64,000 nt of DNA from Panicum virgatum (GCF_016808335.1 NC_053144.1:55630195-55694194), one strand, 5' to 3'. Positions 1-10,923 are shown, numbered from the stretch's first letter. A program made the numbers and translations. The notes: generated by a model from the sequence alone, not told the origin.

Positions 1-152
1 GAACCATTTATGCAGTATAGAATTTGAGTATCATCACGTAGTTATGAATACTTATACGTTGTAATTGAATTTCATACTTAGTTTTTACGGATTATTGAAT
101 AAGGTAGTGAAGTAAAGAGTATAACTCGATAAATATTATGTGATATACAGAT

Positions 153-903
153 ATGTCGAGCAAGATGCAGTTTCAAGTATTTTATGGTGAATACAATGTT
201 ATGTATGGGCCAAATGGAGTAGATCTTTCTGCCTTTAAGCGCACATCTAGCGGCATAGATAAACCTCTGGAAAGGAGTTTTGGTTCCATATGTAAGTGGC
301 TGCAGTGTGGGTTCCATGTTGATCCGTTGACACATGTGATCACTGTCCAGTCTCTTGTTAATTGGGAGGTAGAAAGTGAATTATGGGAATTAATGATGAT
401 ACACAGCACTGATGACTGGCAGAAGTACATGCAAGCAGCTCTAGAGCGTGGGTGGCCTCTGGCCATTCTTGTTCAAATCCGGGAGAAGACACAAAATGAA
501 ATCCAACATTGTGTAGATCAAGGAACTCCGAGTATTCGAAGAGAGACCAATTATGTTGAGCAAGATGAGTCAGAAGAGACAGAGAACCAAAACATGGGAC
601 CACAGGGCCTTGCTGATGAGGGAGAGATGATACATAGCATTCTGGACGAGATGGAGGCAGAAGACCAAACCGCAATAGAGATGGAAGAATATGAGGACTC
701 ATCTGATGACGAGCAGTACTCATTGCCAAAAGAGTGGAAAGAGTATGGTTTTGGCAGTCATGTCGCAGAAGATGTACGAAATCAGGAGTGGGAGTACAGA
801 GGGAATGAGGTAGTGCAAGGTGCAACATATCCAAACATTGAAGCCGTAAAAGATGCTGTGAGACTATGGGCAATCTCATTGAAACGAGAATTCAGAGTCG
901 TAA
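153..903 (+). pseudogene. MULE transposase N-terminal fragment
   Basis: This open reading frame resembles the first ~250 residues of the MULE transposase that starts at 10924. Both begin MSSK, share the LERSF, GWPLA, QGLADEGE and DSSDDE blocks, and end in a REFRV/KEFRV block just before the zinc-binding and DDE parts of such transposases. Here homology stops at about 900 and plant-mobile-domain sequence begins in another frame, so the catalytic domain is absent. A splice acceptor (acag at 147-150) lies 2 nt before the ATG, as at 10921, which suggests a shared 5'-UTR intron. The region before 147 looks AT-rich and intronic. No terminal inverted repeat is visible because the window begins at 1. 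The MULE assignment rests on the internal match, and the fragment cannot encode an active transposase. Confidence 0.75.
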
Positions 904-2699
904 ACTCATGGCAACTCGGTCGATAGGATTCTCCTTCCGTATGCACGGGAGATTGCGGATGGGGACGAGGACGTACCGCCCTACAGCTGGGGTGATGCGG
1001 TACTTGCAGCCACTTACCGTGGACTCTGCGATGGGTGCATGAAGACACATGGGAACGCTATCCTGTCAGGGTGCCCACTACTGCTACAGCTTTGGTCGTA
1101 CGAGAGGCTAGCCGTTGGTCGCCCCTTGGTCAGCCACGAGCCTTACCACGGGGGCATGTACGGCGACGAGGAGGACGAGAGGCCCACTATGGGAACTATC
1201 TGGATCTGGCGTCAGGTATGTTCGCAACAAACCTAATTTTGTTATTCATTGTTACATGATGCATTAGCGCACTTTTAATTTTACTTATTCGGAATGCAGA
1301 GGTCCTGGGCACATGCGCGGGTTAAACGCGCATATCCTGAGTTTGTTTCGGAGCTCGACATGCTGACGCCCGAGGACGTTGTCTGGGAGCCTTACAGCCC
1401 AGAGGCTGTGGCTACCCGTGCACCAGCAGGCCTGTCTTCGCACTGCTCCGCGAATGCGAGCCTGTGGCTTACTTCCGCCGTCCTGGTTTATGACATCGCG
1501 GTTGAGGCATATTGCCCCTGGAGAGTCAGGAGACAGTTTGGGCAGCGCCAGGAGTTTCCGGTGCCCACCGCGTTGGAGCGTGTCAGTCGCCAGGACCACA
1601 GATAATTATGAATGAACTTGGCTCATACATTCGTGTCGAATCTAACGATTCTTCGTGGTCCACTTTGTAGGTTGTCAAGGAATGGCTTGCCGTGCTCTGA
1701 TGATTGGCTCACCAAGATCCAGCCGTGGGTGGACCAATGGGAACAGGCAGACGAGCACTTGGTCCATCCAACAGGACCACACACAGATAGCTTCTTTAGG
1801 GCTTACCTCATCTGGTACTTACCCCGGACTCAGGCTCGTCTGGTTTTTGTTGACACTCACCCGCAGCCACACCAGGCGAGGCCTCAGGATGGCTATGCCC
1901 GGCACCATGTGGAGGCACTAGCTGGCGCGGTGAGTCTCTTGATCATATTTGCATATATATATATAATCATATTCATAAGATAATTCATGTGTTTGTAACT
2001 TTACTGAATTGATGTAGCTTCGCCTTTGCAACATGATGGAGACGGACTGCTCGACTTACCTGACGAGGGTACGTGCCGGATCCCCAATGACCCAGTTTGA
2101 GCAGACAGAGGCATGGTCGAGGCAGCGTGATCAGTTGCGTCAGATAGCGCACAACTTCGGAAGCCGTGTGCAGTACGAAGACAGCCACGGGTCGTCTCAG
2201 GCCTCGTCGTCGTTCCCGTGTCCGTCGACCATGCACGGGCCGACGTCGCAGTTCTTCCCAAGTGCAGGTAACGTACATATCTCTTTAAAATTACATCAAG
2301 TGTTCATACATATTTACTAATATCACATACAGGATACGATCCAGCTACTGCGTTCGGCCATACTAGAATGTTTAGAGGGGCAGCACCAGTTGGCGGACCG
2401 TATCCAGGGATGGTACCGGGGCCACAGATACCGGCCTACACAGGTTAATTTATGTTTCGTATTTCGGTTTCTACATATCATTACGAAATATACGAGCGTA
2501 CGCTAACATCCACATTTTTTGCGTAGGATTCTACCCCGATGCGGGCGCCGGACCTTCTTCTTCCTCCTTTCGACCAGATAACGAGACATTCACCTTAGAC
2601 GACTTCGACAGCTTGAGTGCAGAAGAGCCTGCCGCCGTACGCCACGGGCCAGGGCCCTTCTTATCTCCGGCCGTCGAGGAGCAGCCTTCCTCCTGGTAA
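904..2699 (+). pseudogene. Plant mobile domain (PMD) gene, six exons, decayed
   Basis: The sequence reads as a plant mobile domain protein, the aminotransferase-like MAIL1/MAIN-type family often found with transposons. Exons fit in phase: 904-1215, 1300-1601, 1671-1929, 2018-2267, 2333-2443 and 2527-2699 (stop TAA at 2697). Typical PMD blocks are PYSWGDAVLAATYRGLC, the W-x-W motif at the end of exon 1, and WLTKIQPWVDQWEQA in exon 3, followed by a Pro/Ser-rich tail. All donors are GT except exon 2, where position 1602 is A instead of G (ag|ATAATT), so normal splicing should fail and translation would stop at 1603. The frame has a TAA at 901 and no start of its own, and it is out of frame with the MULE piece upstream. 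PMD proteins act in silencing and development or travel in transposons; this copy looks dead. Confidence 0.72.
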
Positions 2700-2751
2700 G
2701 CTGCAGAATTTCTCTGCTCTATTCCACGCAGTTGCATCAGTTTACTACTGT

Positions 2752-2991
2752 GTGTGTTTAGTTCTGCGAAAAATTCCCAAAATTTTTCACTGATGCACAT
2801 CACATCGAATCTTACGATACATGCATGGAGTATTAAATGTAGTTAAAAATATAACTAATTGCACAGTTTGGTTGTAAATGACGAGACGAATTTTTTAAAA
2901 CTAATTACTCCATGGTTGAATAATAGTTGCCAAATAAAACCATAACGTGCTGCAACAACTTTTTTGCAAATTTTTCGCGAACTAAACACAC
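2752..2991. mobile_element. MITE with GTGTGTTTAGTTC inverted ends
   Basis: A 240-bp AT-rich segment is bounded by GTGTGTTTAGTTC at 2752-2764 and its reverse complement at 2979-2991. The imperfect inversion continues inward through gcgaaaaatt. The interior contains the 'ggttgtaaatgacgagacga' box common in grass DNA MITEs. It has no coding capacity. A clear target duplication was not found, so the superfamily is left open. It begins about 50 bp after the stop codon of the PMD pseudogene. Confidence 0.7.
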
Positions 2992-3250
2992 CCTAACCTA
3001 CTGCACGCCAGCGTTTTTCCCAGTGGAAGGGCGAGTGCGGTGCACACTAAACGAAGCAGGCAGTAATGTTATTATCCAAAAAAAAGCAGATAGTGTTTGG
3101 ATATTGATGTGGCCGTTAGTTGGCCCGTGTAAAGTAATATTTCAGGCCATCAATCTCCAGTAAGGCAGCAGCAGGAACCATCCGTAAGACTGTAACCAAC
3201 TCCACTGCAACTCTCGAACGAACTCGATCGCACTCATTCACTGCATCCGT

Positions 3251-3582
3251 GGCCATGTTTGGTTTGGCCCCTGAAATTTATTTAAAAAACGAATGTATGT
3301 ATAAAGTACTAAATAAAATTTATTTGTGAAATATTTTCACAGGTATATACAACTTTGCGAGCTGAATCTAATAAGCTTAATTAATCTATGATTTGCAACA
3401 GTAATGCTACAGTAACATTCCTCTAATCATCCTCTAATTATACGGTCAAATGCTTCATTAGCTACAGTACTATAGCTGTGGAGGTAGCTTTGTAATTAGA
3501 CTTCATTTAATATCTTTAATTAATGGTCAAAGGGATGAAAAGTTTTCATGAAAACCTTTTCACTCCCTAACCAAACATGGCC
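3251..3582. mobile_element. MITE with GGCCATGTTTGG inverted ends
   Basis: A 332-bp element is bounded by GGCCATGTTTGG and its exact reverse complement CCAAACATGGCC. It is flanked on both sides by CGT, a possible 3-bp target duplication. The interior shows the usual block of this grass family: 'gaatctaataagcttaatta', 'gctacagtaa' and 'taattaatggtcaaa'. It is non-autonomous with no open reading frame of note. The two copies downstream (4232-4500 and 4550-4886) share the interior. Confidence 0.75.
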
Positions 3583-4231
3583 CGTCTATCCCAGCAGGCT
3601 GCATCCCCTTTCCCCGCGTGGTTGCCGCGGCACAATTAGAGGTGGTAATGGGCCATGACTCTAGTGGCATCTTTACAGTCCAACAAGACTCTTAAATTAT
3701 TTATTTTAAAATTATATAAAATTAAAGTCCGATCATTTTAGAGTCCGGCCTTTAAATTTTCTAATCCAAAATTTTAAATCGTTTACCACGCCTAGTAATA
3801 CATCGGGTGGCGCCGTAGCGGCGCACATGCCCGTCCGCGCATGGGATGTCAGACAAGCGAGCGCGCACAAAGCGACCATTAGGATATATCCATCGGCATT
3901 CCTCGGGCCGAGCTGCCTTTGCTCGTTCCTGCCCTCTCCGGCTCTCCCCGCTGCGGATGAAAGGAAGGTTCGGATCTTCTGCAGAGCAGAGACGAGACGT
4001 TCCTTGTGATGATCGTAAGGTGCCGTACTTTGCGTGTCTCGTCTCCCAAGCAGGCGCCCCGGTTTGCATTCTTAAAACGAGTGGAAGAACCCTCGACCTT
4101 CAAAGTTGTTGTTCCATGTCCAAACCATCATAGCGAAAATGATGCTCGCATGCATTGTATATTATTATCCCAAGAAATAGACTGAATGGGAGCAGCAACT
4201 GGATTACAGTAAGTATTTTCTTTTGGTCTTG

Positions 4232-4500
4232 TGAATTTTTTTCGAAAAAGGAAATTTTGTACGTATGGAGTACTAAATATAATCTATTTTCAAAAAAATA
4301 GAGATGGATGTAACTTTGCGAGTCGAATCTAATAAGCCTAATTAATATATGATTAGATACAATAATGCTATAGTGATCATGCTCTAATCATCCAGTCAAA
4401 GTCTTCATTGGCTACAGTATTGCTATAGTACCCATGGTTATGAAGGTGATTTTATAATTAGATTTAATTTAATATCTTTAATTAATGGTCAAAATAAACA
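4232..4500. mobile_element. Truncated MITE related to 3251-3582
   Basis: The interior blocks of the 3251 element recur here: gagtactaaat, gagtcgaatctaataagcctaa, and taattaatggtcaaaa near the end. The GGCC inverted ends are missing, so this is an end-truncated or decayed copy. Confidence 0.55.
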
Positions 4501-4549
4501 AGACATTTGCTGTCTTTGAATTACTATCAAGTCGCGGAGCCCGCAGCAG

Positions 4550-4886
4550 CCAACCCGGGTTTGGTTCTCACTAGAGTTTTTTTAGTGCACGCAAGTCGAA
4601 AAAAAAATCTCGTATTTATGGAGTGCTAAATGAAATCGATTTGTAAAAATTTTCAGGGATGAGTATAACTTTTCGCGATGAATCTAATGACGGTAATTAA
4701 TTGATGACTGGCTACAGTGATGCTACAGTAACCATCCTCTAATCACACGATCAAAGACATTATTAGATTCTTCAGGGTACCTAGCACAGGAGTTCTGGAG
4801 TTGATTTTATAAACTAGCTTTATTTAACACTTTAATTAGCGGTAAAAAAATTTTAGTACTCCTAGTACACAAAACCAAACACGGCC
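4550..4886. mobile_element. MITE related to 3251-3582
   Basis: The sequence starts near cccgggtttggtt and ends near aaccaaacacggcc, an imperfect inverted pair. The interior keeps the family blocks (gaatctaatgacggtaatta, gctacagtaacc). It is the third member of the same family within 1.6 kb. The boundaries are approximate. Confidence 0.55.
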
Positions 4887-4889
4887 GAA

Positions 4890-6380
4890 ATGACCGCCTA
4901 CAACAAGCGCTTACCTTTTCCCTTTTGACCCCTCCCCGTCGCCTGCCTTTGGACGACGGTACGCATGTATGCCAGTCCCGGGTGCAGTCGTGCGCCTCGG
5001 GAGCTGGGAAAGCGTGCCGGCTCCCGTGCTCTGCCCTGTCCCATTTCGCATCCAGAGGCTGCCGCTGCCAACAGCCTGCTGCGCGTCATGGGCAGTTAGC
5101 AGTGGGCACCGGGTCAATCCGTGGCCTCGTTTTGTTCAGGCCTCCAGTTTTCAAACCGAGCCGGTCTGGCTATCCTAGGATATAAGCAGCGCGTATATTG
5201 GGTTAATTTCCTTGCTCGCGGGGCCAGCGTCCTCGGCCCCGGCATCTCGGGCAGCTCGACCTCACGTGCGGAGCACACGTACGCGCCCTAGCCTAGGCGT
5301 ACTGTCGCTGCCGCTCCCGATGTTCTCGCTGCCGCGCGCCACCAGCCGCGCCAACGATTGCCCCGACACGTGTCGGGCTGCTACTGGCTGCGCCTACGCG
5401 TCGCGGGATCCCAGCTGTCTGTCTCCAATCCCGTACGACGAGCGCCTCCGCCTCCGGGGCCTGGGTGGCAGAGGCAGCCATCGCCGGCAGGGGCAACGGC
5501 GTGGATTCGTGTCCTTTTCGACGGGAAACCGTGTCCGTCCTCGTCGTCATCGCGCAGGCGCGGACCACGGGCCACGGCGGTTCGAGCGCCAACGGCTGCT
5601 GGCGGAGAGGAGGGAGGCCCCCGTGGTACCGGAGGGGACACGGAACTGTGCCCGCAAAAGTCACAGGTTTGGGGATCTATACGTGCCTGGGGTACACCCC
5701 TCGCTGGTATAGTACAAATGACGACTCTGCTGCTCGGTTTCGACATTTCAGTGTCAGCAGAGAGCAGTCAGCACTCTAGGGGGCTTCGTACATGCCAAAA
5801 CCATATTAATATTCCCAGGAATGCCGATTTCGCTTGGGATGCAGATAGCCGATGCGGATCATGGGAAATCGGAATGCTGTGGTTGGTGAAGGTATTTGCA
5901 TTGAAAGTGTAGTATAGTTTTAGACTTCTTCATTAAGAGGAAAGCAAAATGACTGATATAAATCTTAATAGGTAGAGGCTATTAAGACCGTTACAAATAT
6001 CACCCAGCAAGTGGCACGCGACTCCAACACAACACAAGAATAGCAAGAACAACGGAAGGAGAAACTCACGAACCCACGAACCTAGACCCGACCAAACAAC
6101 TGAACCTGCTAAAAGATACACCATCGCCAAGAAAGCATAAGGTATTCGAGCTCGAAGGTGGCAAAGTATCTACCTAACTAACAGACCAAGACGGCAAAGC
6201 ATCCGTCTAAAACAATGATATGACTTACTACTTTATTATCCTGGTAATGGGAAGTTCTCAACAGTAACGGGACACTTCAAACATGTGTCAAGGGAAGAGA
6301 GAGAGAATAAAACCCACTCAACCATCCAGAAACCAAATCTTCCCTATACAATCAGGTGTAAGAACGTGCACTGCGCAACA
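4890..6380. other. Non-coding stretch with GC-rich island (4920-5700)
   Basis: The 4920-5700 part is GC-rich and open in several frames, but no frame gives a recognisable domain or a consistent exon pattern. From 5900 to 6380 the DNA is AT-rich with no family I recognise. This could be an old promoter or CpG-rich fragment carried by a transposon. I see no supportable gene. Confidence 0.4.
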
Positions 6381-6386
6381 TATAAA

Positions 6387-6625
6387 GCTTTGTTCGGTTA
6401 ATCCCCTCCACACAAGAAGGATTTCAACTCAGGGTTTGTTCGGTTTGGAGGAGATTGAAGGGGTTGGGAGGGATTAATCCCCAACAAGTGAAAATCCTCC
6501 TCAATACCCTCCAATCCCTACCAATCACCTTGTGGAGGGGATTAACCAAACAAGCTCTTACTGGGGATTTATTCCCTTCCAATCTTATCTACTCCTCTTC
6601 AACTCCCTTGCAACCGAGCAAGGCC
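6387..6625. repeat. Two interleaved inverted repeats (composite Harbinger-like MITEs)
   Basis: Arm A, tttgttcggttaatcccctcc at 6389, pairs with ggaggggattaaccaaacaa near 6533-6553. Arm B, ttgttcggtttggaggagat near 6435, pairs imperfectly with the tract ending in gaccgagcaaggc-like sequence at 6565-6625. The arms alternate A-B-a-b, which suggests one MITE inserted in or rearranged with another. There is no coding potential. Confidence 0.55.
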
Positions 6626-6892
6626 TAAAGTGACACCAAGTGAAACATAGGAAGCTTGCTCTAATCGTCGTCCTCTGCTTGTCATTCAGTTTAAGATATT
6701 TCTAGTTCTCTCTTCCTTTCTTCTTTTTGAGAACATGATATCTTCAGCTTAGGTTCGTGACAAAAGGAGCTCGAGCGCTTTGCAATTATTATTCGAGCGA
6801 AGCAAAAATACCCAAATCTCCATCCAAATGGGTGGCACTGATAGAATCTCGCATTTAAGAATCGTCATATACTATCTGTGCCGTCCTTCTAA

Positions 6893-8469
6893 GAGCATCT
6901 CCAGCCGGACTCAAAATGAGGCCCTATTTTTTCAATTTAGGATCTGGCCTGCAAGATGTAGGGGCCCAAATTCGGACCCAACTCCAGCCGAACTCTCAAA
7001 TCCCGGCCTGCAAATCAGCGGGACCCACTGTCAGCGACAAGCCGTCCGTGGAGTCCGTCCGTGAGCCACCGCCGTCCCCGCGCCCGCCGCCACGCGTGCC
7101 CGCCGCCGTCCCCGCGTCGGGTTGTACGCCGCGGACTCCAGGCAGCCCCTGGCACTCGCTGTACGGCGCGTGCGACTCCCGCGCGGCCACCTCCGCAGCC
7201 TCCCTCAGGCGCGCCTCTAGGTCGCCGCTGGCTTGTACCTCTCGCCACCCGGTCAAGAGCTCGACGGTGCCGCTCCCTCACCGTCCCTATCTAGCTCTTG
7301 GTCGCCGCTCCCTCACCCGCTGACGCGCTCCTCCAAGTCGCCTGCCGTGCGTGCTCCTCCAAGATCCGCCGCTCTCTCTCTCCCACCTCACTCCTCTGCC
7401 GCAGCCCAAGATCCCACCCTGCTTGACCGCCTTCGACCACGCCGCTGCCGCCCAAGCCGCGGGCTGGTTGCTCCGATTGGGAGTGCCAATCGGAGCCAAC
7501 AGCAGGGGAAGCACATGCTGCCGTTCGTCCTAGAGTTCCTCTGCTCTGCTAGTAGTGTGTAGTAAGGAAAAAGAAGAAGAAATCAAGGAGCAAGGAGTAG
7601 GGAGCTGCTCTGCTCTGTTATGTTCTTGCAAGAAACGACGGTGATTCTGCACAGAGGAAGAAATCAAGGAGCAAGGAGAAGCGATGGCTTCCTCGAGCGG
7701 GAGCGGGAGCGGCAGCTCGGGCTCGCTCTCCGCGACCCTCGCGGCCGCCGCGGGCACGGAGGAGGAGCTGCGCGCTCATGGAGCAGCGTTGCGCCAAGCG
7801 GATCTCTCCAACCGCGAGTCTGCGCGCCGCTCGCGGATGCGCAATCAGCGCCACCTCGACGACCTCACCGCGCAGGCCGCGCACCTGCGCCGCGAGAACG
7901 CGCACGTCGCCACCGCGCTCGGCCTCACCACGCACGGCCTCCTCGCCGTCGACGCCAAGAACGCCATCTTCCGCACCCAGGCCGCGGAGCTCGCCGCGCG
8001 GCTCGCCTCCCTCAACGACATCCTCGCCTGCATGAACACCAACGCCGCCGCCGTCGCTGCGGCCCGTGCTGCGCCGGTCCTCTGCGCGGGTCCTTGTCGT
8101 CTTCCTCTGTGCGGTCCTTGTGTCTGCGGAGCTCCTCGCGAGATCCGCCCTCACGCAGCCCCGAGCTCGCCACCATGGCCCGAGCCCGCCCCTGGTCCTT
8201 GCGCCATGGCGTGCAGGGAGGGGCGGCGCGCGCAAGGAGGGCGGCCGCGCAGGGAGGGGCGGCGCGGAGGCCAGCGTCGCGAGCAGGAAGGAGAAGCCGA
8301 TTCGTTTATTGGAAATGGGTGGCCTCTATTTCCAGGGACTTGGGCCTTCAATTTGGAGGCCCATGCAAAATGGGAGTCCAAATAAGGCCTCCATTGGAGT
8401 TGAGTTTTAATCCAAAACTCATAAAAAATGGGATGGGGGCCTGTTTGGAGACTTGGGCTGGAGATGCTC
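6893..8469. mobile_element. Harbinger-like element carrying a bZIP gene
   Basis: The ends are perfect 14-bp inverted repeats, GAGCATCTCCAGCC at 6893-6906 and GGCTGGAGATGCTC at 8456-8469. TAA is duplicated directly outside at 6890-6892 and 8470-8472. A 3-bp TWA duplication with short inverted repeats is the signature of the PIF/Harbinger superfamily. The 1,577-bp element encodes no transposase. The outer ~150 bp at each end look like element sequence (aggcccta, ggcctccatt), and the GC-rich core holds a bZIP reading frame at 7684-8385. This is therefore a non-autonomous, gene-carrying element. Its position 5 kb from any host gene and the damaged cargo support capture rather than residence of a native gene. 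Confidence 0.78.
7684..8385 (+). pseudogene. Captured group S bZIP transcription factor copy, altered basic region
   Basis: The frame encodes 233 residues. Residues ~42-115 match the short group S1/OCSBF-1 bZIPs: LSNRESARRSRMRNQ, HLDDLTAQAAHLRRENAHVATALGLTTHG, and LNDILACMNTN. The segment before the invariant NRESARRS is wrong for the family (HGAALRQAD instead of a basic cluster). The family-like residues MEQRCAKR appear in another frame at 7778-7801, so two small indels, one near 7770 and one near 7803, restored the frame but replaced about nine residues. After MNTNAAA the tail is Pro/Cys/Arg-rich and unlike the family, running toward the element's right end. Intact relatives bind ACGT elements and dimerise. 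This copy keeps the zipper but has lost part of the DNA contact surface, so a dominant-negative product is conceivable but unproven. Confidence 0.7.
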
Positions 8470-8709
8470 TAAGCTTGCACATCTTATAAATCTTAGACAC
8501 ACGGTAACTTGTGATAATGTGAGTGGTAGCATTTCAGGTGCTTTCCAGAAAGCAGCAATGAACTTGCCTTCTCTCTCTCCGCGCCTGCATCAAAAGCAAG
8601 AAAAATGAAGTAAATAATGCAAATGCTTCACTCATATATTTTACTAGTTTCACCTCACCTCATGTCATGTTGCTTGGCAAGGAGAAAAGGTGACAAAATT
8701 GTCGGCCAA

Positions 8710-9032
8710 GCCCGTGTTCAGTTCCAAAATCCAAAATTCCAAAAAAAAATTCGGCACCTGCATGGAGACTTAAATCTAGACGAAATAAAAAACGCATTGC
8801 GACTGCTGTCTGTAAATGGCGAGACGAATCTAATGAACATAATTAGACTGTAATCAGACGCTAAATTGCTACAGTAAACAATCTCTAATGACGGATTAAT
8901 TAAGCTCATTAGATTCGTCTCGCGATTTACAGACAAGTTCTGTAATTATTTTTGTGATTAGTCTATGTTTAGTACTTCAAATGTAGAAAGATGTCTTTTC
9001 AAAAATTTTACAACGCGCAACCAAACGGCCCC
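8710..9032. mobile_element. MITE with large internal hairpin
   Basis: The ends gcccgtgttcagttcc and ggttgcgcgttg...ccaaacggcc form degenerate inverted repeats of the common panicoid family that begins GGCC-TGTTTAG/GG. The middle contains agacgaatctaatgaacata (from ~8822), inverted as ctcattagattcgtct near 8907-8922, so most of the element can fold. No reading frame is credible. Confidence 0.65.
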
Positions 9033-9779
9033 AAGATAGTCTAGCTGAGGCATTTATGGTGGTGCTGAGCGTAGTGAATCTATTCTAGGCCGGGCATGTA
9101 CTAGGCATGTAGCTAGCCGTGCTTCATATGGAAATTCTATGTGCAGGCGATGAAGATCATCATCACCTCCTCTGGCTTTACTCGGCTGTTCTCCTGTGTT
9201 CCGGGCACGCCAGTTTAGCCCGGAAAAGCGGCAGCACAATCAGGCCCCGCGACGCGCAAGAGCGGCAGGAAATTATTGTCCGGTCAAGCCTCGTGAACGT
9301 TGCGGTTATGAGTAGCATAGTGGCATCCGATTGGAAGAAAATAAATCAGCCGTCGCTGTCAAGAGATTTAAACAGGTCGGTGGTGGTGAGGCCATCAGAA
9401 GGGCCTGCAGCGGCGGTGAGGGCGACCTGATCCTCTGCGCCTGCGTCGTGTATGGCTTCCGTTTTTTTGGACGTCCAATTCTTCAGACTGTGGGGCGGAT
9501 TATATTAGCTCCATCTTTGAAGATGCTTCCGTTTTTACGTTCGAAAAAGATTTGTCTGGTCTATATATACAACATGTTCCAAAACACACACAAAAAGGAC
9601 AATTGTCAAAAACATTCACTCTTTAGTCCGATAATTCACCAGCAACACATGTTTGGTGACAGTACATGATTCTGATTTATGACCAACTAATACTAATTAT
9701 TAATATAAGTCCACTTTGTGTAATTGTGCCTATGCATCCATGCACTTAAATAGTCTTATTTTGTCGTCTCAGTAACCCT

Positions 9780-9955
9780 GTTTTAAAAAAACGTTTTAAA
9801 ACTACGTTTAATCTTGATTAAACGCTAAACTTTGGCCTAGCGTTGCGTTTAATCACAGTGTCGTTTAATCACAAAAGATGCTTAATCTACGTTTAATCAC
9901 AAAAAACTCTAAACTATAGGCTAGCGTTCACCTAGCGTCTAGCGTTTTTTAAAAC
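9780..9955. mobile_element. MITE rich in TTTAATCAC, copy 1
   Basis: The element is bounded by GTTTTAAAAAAACG and CGTTTTTTAAAAC. The unit tttaatcac occurs several times, with a ttaatcttgattaa palindrome and the end block ctagcgtctagcg. A second copy in the same orientation lies at 39253-39437 inside an ALG6 intron. The family name is not known to me. Confidence 0.7.
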
Positions 9956-9969
9956 CTAGTCAGTATGTA

Positions 9970-10199
9970 CTCCCTCCATATAGGATTTAGATGTCGTTTT
10001 GGACAAGGTTTGAGTCAAACATTGGGAATATAAATCATAAATAACATTTAAGTTATTGTATTTGAAAAAATAAAAATTATATGAATAGATTTGTTATAAA
10101 AAATACTTTCATAAAAATATACATATATCACTTGTCAAAGTTATGCTTTAAAGACCGTGTCGCTGTCCTAAACGTTATCTATTTTCTATATGGAGAGAG
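9970..10199. mobile_element. Stowaway MITE (Tc1/mariner class)
   Basis: The element has inverted ends ctccctccatatag and ctatatggagagag, flanked by TA on both sides (9968-9969 and 10200-10201). The 'CTCCCTCC' start and TA target duplication identify Stowaway. The 230-bp AT-rich interior is non-coding. Confidence 0.88.
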
Positions 10200-10361
10200 T
10201 ACGTAAATATGTACTTTACATCATGAAATTTGTTTCTTCATTTATTTAGTCAGAAGAAGGTGACCAACCCTGCAGAATTACAGGGATGGTGAATAGGGAT
10301 GCAAGCGGGGCAGGCTTTGCCGCAAGCCCGCATATCGCCGCGATTTAACCCGCGTGAGTGA

Positions 10362-10772
10362 GCGTCTTTTTTATTTTTGTATTTTTCAAAAAAAATTACA
10401 AAAATATATTTTTGGTTTTAGATTTTACAGATCTATACCCCTACCGCCCGGCAGGGGGCGGTAGGGACCTATATGTAAATAAAAATATTTTTTTGCGCAG
10501 AGGTCCTTGGCGGGATCCTGCCGCCCCCCTGCCGGACGGCAGGCCCCCTGCCGCCCCACCAGTTGGCGGCAGGGGGCCTGCCGCCCGGCAGGGGGACGGC
10601 AGGCTCCCGCCCCAAATATAAAACTCCGCCCCTTCCCTCTGCGCCCTCATATTCTGCTCACGAGATCCAGAGAGGGGAGAGGGAGAGAGAGGAGGGGTGA
10701 GAGAGGTAATTCCATCGGCGAAGCCCTGCCGGATTTTGGATCCAAACCGCAGGTAACCAATATTTCTCAACT
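10362..10772 (+). promoter_or_regulatory. Left MULE inverted repeat with promoter and first exon
   Basis: The repeat holds TATAAA at 10617-10622, then a pyrimidine-rich likely start region, then a splice donor ccgcag|gtaacc with GT at 10753-10754. The matching acceptor ends at 10921, 2 nt before the transposase ATG. The repeat therefore appears to provide the TATA box, the 5'-UTR exon and the donor of a 169-bp leader intron. GC-rich hairpin units at 10445-10605 precede the TATA box. Confidence 0.65.
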
Positions 10773-10923
10773 TTGTCATTCCAGATTTTTTGTATGTTTA
10801 ATTTTATGATTAGTATTTTTTATTATTGTAAGCACTTAGGGTTCGGATTAGTGGTTATAATTGAAGCCATAGTATATTTGTAGATATTAGATTAATTAAA
10901 ATGAAGTCTTTGCATGGCCAGAT

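Noticed and set aside
4920..5912. Overlapping frames in a GC-rich island
   Set aside because: Up to four frames are open over the same bases, without exon signals or known motifs.
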